Of a stretch of DNA of 25,438 nt, positions 14,411 to 21,632 are shown in pieces. How positions within the stretch are numbered: the stretch's first letter is position 1; each line of letters begins with the position of its first letter. The DNA is from Propionivibrio sp. (lineage in GTDB: Bacteria; Pseudomonadota; Gammaproteobacteria; Burkholderiales; Rhodocyclaceae), in the NCBI GenBank assembly GCA_017990155.1, contig JAGNOM010000004.1:1-25438 (forward strand), given 5' to 3'. The notes under the pieces were generated by a model. The model did not search any database. It was not told where the DNA came from and worked only from the letters and a program-made list of their open reading frames with translations. Both the position numbers and the translations under genes were made by a program.

Positions 14411-16120
14411 ATGGATCATCTGCTTCAGATCATCCTACTGTTGGGCGTTGCCGTGGCGACTCTGGTCGCCTTTCAGCGATTGAATGTTCCGTCCAGCCTT
14501 GGCTACCTGCTGGTCGGATTGATCCTCGGCCCCCATACCATCGGACCAACGGTTTACGTCCCGGAATTTAAAGCCTTGGCCGAGTTCGGCGTGGTCTTCC
14601 TGTTGTTCTCAATCGGCCTCAGCTACTCACTTCCTCAGCTCCATGCAATGCGCCACCAGATCCTCGGTCTTGGCACAGCGCAGGTTGTACTGACAACCGT
14701 CGTCGTCGCCGTAGTACTTTGGCTGGCGGGGCTGAGTCCCGCGGTGGCATTTGTCATCGGCGCCGTGTTCGCGCAATCGTCCTCGACGATCATAGGCCGG
14801 CAACTCGCCGAACAGGGGGAAGACGCGACGCCCCACGGCCGGCTCGGCCTCGCCATTTCGGTATTTCAGGATGTCACGGCCGTGCCGTTCCTGATCCTGA
14901 TCCCGGTGCTGGGAACGGCTGCAGGAATAGACAGGCTAGCCGGAGAGCTGCTCTGGGCCTTGGCCAAGGCGGTTCTTGCGTTCGTTTTGGTCTTGTACGC
15001 GGCGCGCTGGGCCTTGCGCCCGTTCTTCCATCTCGTTGCCCGGAAACGTTCCGCCGAACTATTCACCCTAACCGTGCTTCTGGTGGTACTGCTGGCCGCC
15101 TGGACGACCCACAGCCTGGGTTTGTCGCTGGCGTTTGGCGCATTCCTCGCCGGCATGATGCTCGGGGAAACCGAATTCCGCCATCAGGTCGAGTCCAGCA
15201 TCCGGCCGTTTCGCGACGTCCTTCTGGGCCTGTTCTTCGTCGGCATCGGCATGTTGATCGATCCTGCATCGTTGCCCCGGATCTGGCATTGGGCGCTGCT
15301 CGGTGCACTCCTGCTGCTGCTGAGCAAGATTCTCGTCGTCGCCGCGATCGTGCGTCGCAGCGGCCTGGATGCCTCGGACGCCTGGCGCACTGGCCTGCTC
15401 CTGGCCGTGGGTGGCGAGTTCGGCTTCGCGCTCCTTGCCGTCGCGCTCGATAGTCGTGCCATCGATCCGGAGATTGGCCAGACCGTTCTCAATGCCGTGC
15501 TGTTTTCACTGATCGGAGGTGTCCTGCTGATCCGCTACAACCGCGCGATTGCCGCCCACCTTTGCAGCCCATCGGCCGGATCTCCTCCGGACAACGACGC
15601 GCTGACGAAGCAGCCGGCGCCGCAGGTGCTCATCGGCGGCTACGGGCGGGTTGGCCATACCGTCGCGGTGCTGTTGAAATCCTGCGGCGTGGATTTCTTC
15701 GCCTTCGATACCGATTCGAAGCGGATAGCGCAAGGGAGAGCCAATGGTCACCCCGTGCTGTACGGCGACATTGCCGATCCGGAACTGTTGGCAGCAGCGC
15801 GGGCCGAGCTCGCGACCTTGGCGATCATCACGGTCGATGACCATGAAGCCTCATTGAGGGCCATCGCCGCGCTACGCCAGTACTGCCCGCACGTTCCAGT
15901 GATCGCCCGCGCGCGCGACCTTGAAGCCAGTTCCATTCTGATCGACGCCGGGGCAGTCCAGGCCTATCCTGAAGCGATCGAAGCCAGCTTGCGGCTTGGT
16001 GCGACTGCATTGCGAATGCTGGACGTTCCCACCGCCGAAGTCGACCTGATGCTACAGGACATCCGCGATTGGAATTACTACCCTGTGGTCGAGAACGGAG
16101 AAACGGAGAGTGCCCGATGA
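14411..16120 (+). CDS. CPA2 family K+/H+ antiporter (KefB/YbaL-like) with RCK domain
   Basis: A 569-residue protein. Residues ~1-380 form about twelve membrane helices of the Na+/H+ exchanger fold, including the FQDVTAVP segment (Q153, D154) typical of KefB/KefC-type exchangers and GGEFGFALL near 334-342. Residues ~402-520 form a TrkA-N (RCK) regulatory domain with the dinucleotide-binding loop GGYGRVG at 409-415. It likely exchanges potassium for protons across the inner membrane under control of a bound nucleotide. No KefF/KefG-type ancillary oxidoreductase is adjacent. Instead, the stop codon overlaps the start of a universal stress protein gene as ATGA, linking the two. Confidence 0.92.
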   Translation: MDHLLQIILLLGVAVATLVAFQRLNVPSSLGYLLVGLILGPHTIGPTVYVPEFKALAEFGVVFLLFSIGLSYSLPQLHAMRHQILGLGTAQVVLTTVVVAVVLWLAGLSPAVAFVIGAVFAQSSSTIIGRQLAEQGEDATPHGRLGLAISVFQDVTAVPFLILIPVLGTAAGIDRLAGELLWALAKAVLAFVLVLYAARWALRPFFHLVARKRSAELFTLTVLLVVLLAAWTTHSLGLSLAFGAFLAGMMLGETEFRHQVESSIRPFRDVLLGLFFVGIGMLIDPASLPRIWHWALLGALLLLLSKILVVAAIVRRSGLDASDAWRTGLLLAVGGEFGFALLAVALDSRAIDPEIGQTVLNAVLFSLIGGVLLIRYNRAIAAHLCSPSAGSPPDNDALTKQPAPQVLIGGYGRVGHTVAVLLKSCGVDFFAFDTDSKRIAQGRANGHPVLYGDIADPELLAAARAELATLAIITVDDHEASLRAIAALRQYCPHVPVIARARDLEASSILIDAGAVQAYPEAIEASLRLGATALRMLDVPTAEVDLMLQDIRDWNYYPVVENGETESAR

Positions 16121-17022
16121 AGCCGATCCAGACGATCCTGGTTGCAACTGATTTCTCCGCGCCGGCGCGCCATGCAGTCAAGCGAGCTTTCTCTCTGGCG
16201 ACCCTGGCCGGCAGCGAACTGCACATTCTCCACGGACTCGAACTCGACGCGCTCGACAGTCTGCGCGAGATGCTGGGAGCCGACCTGGCGACAGTGAAGG
16301 CCGGGATGGTGGATAACGCCAGCGCACAGCTCGAACAGTTGATCGCAAATCCGGCGCATCCGTCTGGGGTCGACGCACGCGCCCGCGTCGTCATCGGCAA
16401 CCCGATCACCACGATTGCTGCCGAGGCCGTCGCTCTGAACACGGACCTGGTGGTTCTCGGTGCGCGTGGCGAGTCTCTTCTGCGGCACGCCATGCTGGGC
16501 TCAACTGCTGCGCGCCTGCTGCGCAAATCGGGGCGACACCCGGTGCTCGTGGTCAAACAGCCACCGCGCGGCGCCTATCGCAGCACCCTGGTGGCAGTGG
16601 ACTTCTCACCGGTTTCAGTTGAAGCGATCCGCATGGCGAAACGGCTGGCACCCGGCGCCGATATCAACCTGCTGCATGCGTTCGAACTACCTTACGAAGG
16701 CAAGCTGCGCTTTGCCGGTGTCGATTCAGGCGTTATACAGAGCCACATTCGCAGCGAACAGGACCGGCGCCGCAGGGAACTGCACCGCTTGGCCCAAGTG
16801 GCCGAACTGCAGCCCGACGACTACCTGGCCACTGTGATACACGGCGATCCTTCGCAACAGATCATCGCTCAGGAGCGAGGTTGCGACCTGACTGTCCTCG
16901 GTAAACATGGGACACATCTCACGGAAGAGTTGCTGCTCGGCAGTGTGACCAAACATGTGCTGGCCGAGTCGCGGGGCGATGTGCTCGTCGTCTGCGAATC
17001 CGGTCACGATCAAGGTCAGTAG
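16117..17022 (+). CDS. Tandem universal stress protein (UspA family)
   Basis: A 301-residue protein with two UspA domains. Domain 1 begins IQTILVATDFSAPARHAVKRA and domain 2 begins YRSTLVAVDFSPVSVEAI. Both carry the ATP-binding pattern G-x2-G-x9-G-(S/T): GARGESLLRHAMLGST in the first and GKHGTHLTEELLLGSV in the second, so both halves probably bind ATP. The ATG at 16117 overlaps the antiporter stop (ATGA) with CGGAGAG upstream; an earlier start in frame at 16069 would be inside the antiporter and is unnecessary. Co-translation suggests it modulates, or is co-regulated with, the potassium antiporter, but this is inference. Confidence 0.93.
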   Translation: MKPIQTILVATDFSAPARHAVKRAFSLATLAGSELHILHGLELDALDSLREMLGADLATVKAGMVDNASAQLEQLIANPAHPSGVDARARVVIGNPITTIAAEAVALNTDLVVLGARGESLLRHAMLGSTAARLLRKSGRHPVLVVKQPPRGAYRSTLVAVDFSPVSVEAIRMAKRLAPGADINLLHAFELPYEGKLRFAGVDSGVIQSHIRSEQDRRRRELHRLAQVAELQPDDYLATVIHGDPSQQIIAQERGCDLTVLGKHGTHLTEELLLGSVTKHVLAESRGDVLVVCESGHDQGQ

Positions 17023-17359
17023 TCGAGAGACTCTTGGGCGTCCTGGTCCCTTCGTGCCTTTAGTGGGAGTGACGCCATCCGCTGCAATGTCACATCCATG
17101 AAACATAAGCAGGGGACTATTGTTCGCCCATCGGAGATACAAACCGAAGCCGAAAGCTGCTTGCCTCGGTTGTACCGGTTGCTCCCGGTGGCATCGGAGT
17201 TGAGCCATCGCACAAGCGTCGCGATGCCATCGATCAACGGACCAAGGAACAGCTCGCTGCGCGATTACAGCGGTTCTTCGAAGAAAGCTTGCCAATCGCC
17301 CAGTAGAACTGGGCTCCTAAAAGAAATCGCAACGTCCATGCGGTGACGAAAGCCATCGC
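17023..17359. other. 337-base stretch without a convincing gene
   Basis: It lies between the converging uspA-like gene and eutD. Short open frames occur on both strands but lack ribosome sites and family resemblance. The only structure seen is a weak hairpin, GCCCAG-TAGAA-CTGGGC (17298-17303 and 17309-17314), without a T tract. No clear terminator was found for either flanking gene. Confidence 0.6.
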
Positions 17360-18382
17360 TCAAGCCTCCTTCAACGGTTTCGATGCGCCCGGCGCGTCGG
17401 CCGGAACGAGCCCGCCCATACGCATCGCAAGCAAGGTGGTCTGCACCATGTCCTCCGTATTGCATCCGCGCGAGAGGTCATGCATCGGCAAGCGCAGCCC
17501 CTGGATCATCGGCCCCAGCGCGTTGTAATTGCCCATGCGTTGCGCGATCTTGGCGCCGATGTTGCCGGCGGAAAGCGAGGGGAAGACGAAGACGTTGGCG
17601 TTGCCTTCCAGCGGACTGTCCGGCGCCTTTTGCGCGGCCACGACCGGCGCAATCGCGGCGTCGAACTGCAGCTCACCGTCGAGGATCAGGTCCGGACGAC
17701 GGCTGCGTGCGAGGTCGGTCGCCTGTCGAACAGTATCGACCGCGGCGTGCTTAGCGCTGCCCTTGGTCGAGAACGACAACATCGCGACGCGCGAGGTGAT
17801 ACCGGTGACGGCGCGATAGTTGTCGGCTGCAGCAATGGCGATGTCGGCGAGTTGTTCGCTGGTCGGCTCAGGCACCACGCCGCAGTCGGCGAAGCCGAGG
17901 ACACGCTCGCCATCGGGCGAGATCAGGAACATGATCGAGGACAGCGTCTTCATGCCCTCAGCCAGGCCGATGACACGCAGGCCGGCGCGCAACACCGAGG
18001 CCGTCGCCGCGAGGTTGCCCGCGATGCACAGGTCCGTATCACCCTGCGCCAGCATCATCGCGCCGAACCAGAGCGGATCACGCATCTGGGCGCTCGCCTC
18101 TTCCGGCAGTGTGCCGGGGCGGTGCGCGCAGTAATGTTCGACGTAGGCATCGAGCCGCTGGCTGTATTGCGGATCGATCACCGGTACGTCGCCGAGAACG
18201 ATGCCGCGCTGCTTGCAGTAGCGGCGCAGCTCAAAGGGATTGGCGAGCAGCACCGGCTTCGCCCAGCCCTGGCGTGCGAGACGTTGCGCCGCGTGAATCG
18301 CGCGCTCATCGATGGCGTCGGGGAAGACCACGCGCGCCGGTTTGGCCTTGGCGGCCGCCATACAGGATTCAATCAGATTCAT
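17360..18382 (-). CDS. eutD: Phosphate acetyltransferase (ethanolamine-operon type)
   Basis: A 340-residue PTA_PTB domain protein; E. coli EutD is similar in length. It interconverts acetyl-CoA and acetyl phosphate. Landmarks are VVFPDAIDERAIHAA near the N-terminus, DTDLCIAGNLAATASVLRAGLRVIG, the MLSFSTKGSAKH segment, DGELQFDAAI and NVFVFPSLSAGNIGAKIAQRM, all characteristic of phosphate acetyltransferases. It lacks the N-terminal DRTGG regions of long housekeeping Pta. The ATG at 18382 has GGGAG about 8 bases upstream and overlaps the eutT stop as ATGA; a start at 18415 would lie within eutT. Last gene of the eutSPQTD block; it would feed acetyl phosphate to the acetate-kinase activity ascribed to EutP/EutQ. 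Confidence 0.93.
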   Translation of the reverse strand: MNLIESCMAAAKAKPARVVFPDAIDERAIHAAQRLARQGWAKPVLLANPFELRRYCKQRGIVLGDVPVIDPQYSQRLDAYVEHYCAHRPGTLPEEASAQMRDPLWFGAMMLAQGDTDLCIAGNLAATASVLRAGLRVIGLAEGMKTLSSIMFLISPDGERVLGFADCGVVPEPTSEQLADIAIAAADNYRAVTGITSRVAMLSFSTKGSAKHAAVDTVRQATDLARSRRPDLILDGELQFDAAIAPVVAAQKAPDSPLEGNANVFVFPSLSAGNIGAKIAQRMGNYNALGPMIQGLRLPMHDLSRGCNTEDMVQTTLLAMRMGGLVPADAPGASKPLKEA

Positions 18383-19194
18383 CGCTGTTCTCCCGCCTTC
18401 TCGTGGATCAGGCAAAGCAGCATCAATACGTAAACTGCGCTCGACAAGCGGTTGAGCGCCTGCAGCACGTCGTTGCGGCGAACGACGAAGTCGCGGTCGA
18501 TGAATGCCTGCGCCCCCGCCACCTCGGCCTCACGGATCACCGCGCGCAGGAGGTTCAGCCGGGCAACTGCCAGACCGTGCTCGATCGACGGAACGATGTG
18601 GTCGTGGCCGAGATGCTTGAGCGGGTTGTGCGAAAGCGCGTGGATCTGCGCTTCGTCGAACTCGCCGACGACGATGGGCGTCATTGCCTCGTCCAGCGCC
18701 TCGGCCCGCAACACGTTGCCCAGCGCGCCGCGCACGTCGGCCAGCATGTGCTGCAAAACAGGCGGCATCGCCGCGGACTTCCACTCGACCTGCAGCAACA
18801 CCGCCTGCGCGATCGCCGTATCGACCCGGCCACGGAAGGCGATGCGCGGGTCGTTCTTGGCGACGAAGGTCGTCGCGTTGAGATGCGTCAGCGCTTCGCT
18901 CTTCTTCGTCACCGCTTGCTTGCAGAGCTGGCAATGGGCTGTTTCGTGACTGGCGCTGCTGGTCAACGGATGCACGCGCTGGCGGTTTTCCTCGCCTTCT
19001 GCGTTCTGCCCCGGCACATCGACAAACACCCGCCCCGCCTCGTCGGCGTAACGAATGCGGATCTTCAAACCATTCAGCACATCACGCGCGGCCGGCGTCA
19101 GGCGGCTGTTCGCCGGCAGATGAACCTCGCCCCCGGCCGTGAGAACGGCGCTCTCGGCGAGCCAGCTTTCGGTGATGAAGAACGGTGCGCTCAT
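18379..19194 (-). CDS. eutT: Cob(I)alamin adenosyltransferase EutT
   Basis: A 271-residue protein of EutT type, which makes adenosylcobalamin, the cofactor of ethanolamine ammonia-lyase. The N-terminal part (FITESWLAESAVL, then LTPAARDVLNGLKIRIRY) and the adenosyltransferase helical domain (FRGRVDTAIAQAVLLQVEW through LNRLSSAVYVLM) fit the family. Salmonella EutT binds metal with H-x11-C-C-x2-C. Here the equivalent stretch is H75-x11-H87-C88-x2-C91, so the first cysteine is replaced by histidine. It starts 25 bases after eutQ and overlaps eutD by 4 bases. No cobalamin-dependent lyase gene is present in the window, so the client enzyme, if any, must lie elsewhere. Confidence 0.9.
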   Translation of the reverse strand: MSAPFFITESWLAESAVLTAGGEVHLPANSRLTPAARDVLNGLKIRIRYADEAGRVFVDVPGQNAEGEENRQRVHPLTSSASHETAHCQLCKQAVTKKSEALTHLNATTFVAKNDPRIAFRGRVDTAIAQAVLLQVEWKSAAMPPVLQHMLADVRGALGNVLRAEALDEAMTPIVVGEFDEAQIHALSHNPLKHLGHDHIVPSIEHGLAVARLNLLRAVIREAEVAGAQAFIDRDFVVRRNDVLQALNRLSSAVYVLMLLCLIHEKAGEQR

Positions 19195-19219
19195 TTGCCC
19201 TGTCGGCCTTCTTAAGCGA

Positions 19220-19906
19220 TTAACCCTGCCAGTTGGCCGGGTAAGTCACGTAAAAGAAGCGCACGGCGGTGGTCGTGCCGAACTCGATGGCGCTGTTCTT
19301 GGGGATGTAGAACACATCGCCGGCTTTGCCGACGTAGGTCTGCCCGTTGCAGCGGATGTGCAGTTCGCCCTCAAGCACGAGATCGATCTCGTCGTAGTCG
19401 AGCGTCCACGGGAAGAAGCACTGGCTCCACGCCATGAAGCCGGCAGCAATCGGCGCGCCGTCGGCCGCGGTGATCACATCGGCGATGCCAACCTGCTTTT
19501 CGGCGCCTGCGCCGGGAAAAACGCCCAGATGCACGTCCGAGCCCTTGACCAGCTTGATGCCGCCGGGCGCCGTGCTCACCGGGCAGGCTACGGGAGAAGC
19601 TGGTGCATTCTTCTGCGCCTGGCACACCTTGTTCACGATCTGCTCGACGAGCTCCGGCTTGCTCGCGACGTCGGCCGGCAGGCGGGAGACGACTTCCGCG
19701 CGCAGCGCATCGAGTTGCGGACTGCACTCCGACTTGGCAGCACGCGCCAGCGTCATCGAGTTGTTGCTCGCATCAAGCGTGATACCCAACTGGTCGGCCA
19801 GGCCACGCGCTTCCGGCGTGATCAGGACATTGTTGCCGGCCGGCAGCGAGGTCTGGCCGCTGGCCTTTGCCTGGCGCACGGTTTCGGCACTGATCAGAAT
19901 CTTCAT
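19220..19906 (-). CDS. eutQ: EutQ (cupin-domain acetate kinase-like protein)
   Basis: A 228-residue protein. The N-terminal ~100 residues include ITPEARGLADQLGITL, typical of EutQ. The C-terminal cupin fold (~125-228) contains GFMAWSQCFFPWTLDYDEIDLVLEGELHI and GDVFYIPKNSAIEFG. EutQ in Salmonella has been reported to have acetate kinase activity and to help microcompartment assembly. The start is the ATG at 19906, with AAGGAG 8 bases upstream and an ATGA overlap with the eutP stop; the GTG three codons earlier is too close to that ribosome site. A Pro/Ala/Cys-rich linker (~100-112) separates the two parts. Confidence 0.92.
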   Translation of the reverse strand: MKILISAETVRQAKASGQTSLPAGNNVLITPEARGLADQLGITLDASNNSMTLARAAKSECSPQLDALRAEVVSRLPADVASKPELVEQIVNKVCQAQKNAPASPVACPVSTAPGGIKLVKGSDVHLGVFPGAGAEKQVGIADVITAADGAPIAAGFMAWSQCFFPWTLDYDEIDLVLEGELHIRCNGQTYVGKAGDVFYIPKNSAIEFGTTTAVRFFYVTYPANWQG

Positions 19907-20373
19907 GAGAGACACTCCTTGGCTGTTGCATCGACGCCGAGCAGCACCGCCTTCAAGCTTTGCAGTGCGTCAGGGTCATTGGGAGAAACGCGATAAATCG
20001 GTCCTTGAATGCCGTGCGCGCGCAAGAGCGCCTCGACGGCATCGGGTTGCGCCTCGGGCAGATCGGTCTTGGTGATCACGCCGATGATCGACTTGCCGGC
20101 ATAGACGTCGAGCAGACCCGGCGGCAGGCGGCAGGTATGGCGATCGGCCGGGTGTACATAAACCAGCGTCGACATGGTCTGCGCCGAGCAGAGCAGCGCC
20201 GAATACAGGCGCGGGTGGCTGAAGTACTCGCCCGGCGTATCCATGCCGTTGCCTTCGTACTCGATCGCCTGCGTCTTGCGCGCCGTTTCGTCCTTGCCGA
20301 ACAGCGCGTTGATCAGCGTCGTCTTGCCGGCTTCGATCTCGCCGATCAGCATGAATTGTCCGGGATCGCTCAT
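19903..20373 (-). CDS. eutP: EutP/PduV-family P-loop protein
   Basis: A 156-residue small GTPase-like protein. The P-loop GEIEAGKTT (Lys17) is intact. The family signatures ARKTQAIEYEG and DTPGEYFSHPRLYSALL follow, and the base-recognition TKTD is at about 101-104. EutP has been reported to have acetate kinase activity, and its relative PduV associates with the microcompartment surface. It lies 16 bases after eutS and overlaps eutQ by 4 bases. With EutD it could convert acetyl phosphate to acetate with ATP formation. Confidence 0.92.
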   Translation of the reverse strand: MSDPGQFMLIGEIEAGKTTLINALFGKDETARKTQAIEYEGNGMDTPGEYFSHPRLYSALLCSAQTMSTLVYVHPADRHTCRLPPGLLDVYAGKSIIGVITKTDLPEAQPDAVEALLRAHGIQGPIYRVSPNDPDALQSLKAVLLGVDATAKECLS

Positions 20374-20389
20374 CTTCGCTTCCCGATCC

Positions 20390-20740
20390 TCAGGTGCGCG
20401 TCAGCGAGCAGCCGCTGTAGTTGAGTTGCTTGCACAGCACCTCGACCACACGCAACAACGCCTCTTCGACCGCACCCACCGTGCCGTGAACGACCAGCGA
20501 GCCGGTAAAACGGTCGAGAAAACCGATCTGAACGTCGGCCGCCTTGGTCGCAATGTCGCCGGCGATCATCGCCGTTTCGCCCGGCGTCAGCGTCATGATC
20601 CCGATCGCCTCTGCGCCCGGAACGCCGATCTTCTTGGCCAGATCGTCGGTCGGATGCGCGATCAGGTGCGCCAGCGTGACCTGCTTGCCGGGAACGAATT
20701 CCTGAATGCTGCGCGAGAGAGGTTGATCCGGTTTGTCCAT
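20390..20740 (-). CDS. eutS: EutS microcompartment shell protein
   Basis: A 116-residue BMC-domain shell protein of the circularly permuted, bent-hexamer type. The sequence from IQEFVPGKQVTLAHLIAHP through AKKIGVPGAEAIGIMTLTPGETAMIAGD is extremely close to enterobacterial EutS. ADVQIGFLDRFTGSLVV and GAVEEALLRVVEVL follow. E. coli EutS is 111 residues; here the N-terminus is slightly longer. It is the first gene of the block. No other shell protein (EutM, EutN, EutK, EutL) is encoded in the window, and EutS alone is not expected to build a full compartment. The ribosome site before the ATG is weak. Confidence 0.95.
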   Translation of the reverse strand: MDKPDQPLSRSIQEFVPGKQVTLAHLIAHPTDDLAKKIGVPGAEAIGIMTLTPGETAMIAGDIATKAADVQIGFLDRFTGSLVVHGTVGAVEEALLRVVEVLCKQLNYSGCSLTRT

Positions 20741-20824
20741 GTTTGCCCATATTTCGGGACGCCGGCTTCGCGTAAGCGCCCCTTATCGTTATCGCAAACC
20801 ATCATAAACACTGGCGCTCGAAGG

Positions 20825-20870
20825 GTGATATCAAGAATCGGCACGAATTGTCTGAAACCCTGAATATCAC
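20825..20870. promoter_or_regulatory. Inverted repeat in the eutS / nitroreductase divergent region
   Basis: GTGATATCAAG (20825-20835) and CTGAATATCAC (20860-20870) form an imperfect inverted repeat (9 of 11 positions) within the 215-base region between the two divergent starts. It could be an operator for either gene. No known motif was recognised, and no convincing promoter pair could be placed. Confidence 0.3.
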
Positions 20871-20955
20871 TTGCAATCCGGCGATTTGGCACCATCTCGG
20901 TGCAGGAAACACACCGACGACCCGAAGGTCGATTCACCCAAAAAAGGAACGAAAC

Positions 20956-21591
20956 ATGGAACTGCTTGAGCAACTTCACTGGCGCTACGCCACGAAGAAA
21001 ATGAACCCGACGAAGACCGTGCCGCAGGACAAGGTCGATCGCATTCTGGAAGCCGTACGCCTGGCGCCGACGTCGAGCGGACTGCAACCGTTCGAAGTGT
21101 TCGTCGTCACCAATCCCGAAGTTCGCGAGAAGATCAAGGCCATCGCCTGGAACCAGTCGCAAGTCACCGACGGTTCGCACCTGCTGGTTTTTGCGGCCTG
21201 GGACAATTACACGGCCGATCGCATCAATTCAATGTTCGATCTGACCAACGAGGAGCGCGGCTCGACAAACGAAGGCTGGGAAAACTATCGCCAGATGCTG
21301 CTCAGCAAATATCCGGTGCGCAGCGCGGAAGAGAACTTCCAGCACGCTGCAAGACAAGCCTATATCGGCCTCGGACTGGCTTTGGCCGCAGCGGCGATGG
21401 AAGAAGTCGACAGCACGCCGATGGAAGGTTTCGACAACAAGGCGCTCGATGAGATACTGAATCTGGGCGACAAAGGCCTGAAGAGCGTGGCGATCATGCC
21501 GCTGGGTTACCGCGAGGCGGACCAGGACTGGCTGGCCAATCTCAAGAAAGTCAGGAAGCCGCGCGAGCTGTTTGTGACTGAAGTGAAGTAA
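20956..21591 (+). CDS. NAD(P)H-dependent FMN nitroreductase family protein
   Basis: A 211-residue flavoprotein of the NfsB-like nitroreductase superfamily. The N-terminal LHWRYATKKMNPTKTV and APTSSGLQPFEVFVV contain the residues that usually contact the FMN phosphate and isoalloxazine ring. FQHAARQAYIGLGLALAAAAMEEVDSTPMEGFD and SVAIMPLGYREADQDWLANLKKVR match the C-terminal landmarks. Such enzymes reduce nitro compounds or quinones with NAD(P)H; the true substrate is unknown. The ATG at 20956 has AAAGGAA about 8 bases upstream and aligns with the family start; the 36 codons before it are not protein-like. It is divergent from eutS and convergent with the next gene. Confidence 0.92.
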   Translation: MELLEQLHWRYATKKMNPTKTVPQDKVDRILEAVRLAPTSSGLQPFEVFVVTNPEVREKIKAIAWNQSQVTDGSHLLVFAAWDNYTADRINSMFDLTNEERGSTNEGWENYRQMLLSKYPVRSAEENFQHAARQAYIGLGLALAAAAMEEVDSTPMEGFDNKALDEILNLGDKGLKSVAIMPLGYREADQDWLANLKKVRKPRELFVTEVK

Positions 21592-21632
21592 ACCAGCGTC
21601 CGCGCAGACGCGTCGATGTTCGCGTTGCCGTG

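Noticed and set aside
17098..17346. An 82-codon plus-strand frame in the gap after the uspA-like gene
   Set aside because: No Shine-Dalgarno, Ser/Arg-rich with no recognisable fold; treated as non-coding.
17480..18433. A 317-codon plus-strand frame
   Set aside because: Antisense to eutD, whose phosphate acetyltransferase motifs are unmistakable.
20887..20904. Sigma54-like promoter (TGGCAC ... TGCA) before the nitroreductase gene
   Set aside because: The distance between the GG and GC dinucleotides is 12 bases instead of 10, so it does not fit the -24/-12 rule.
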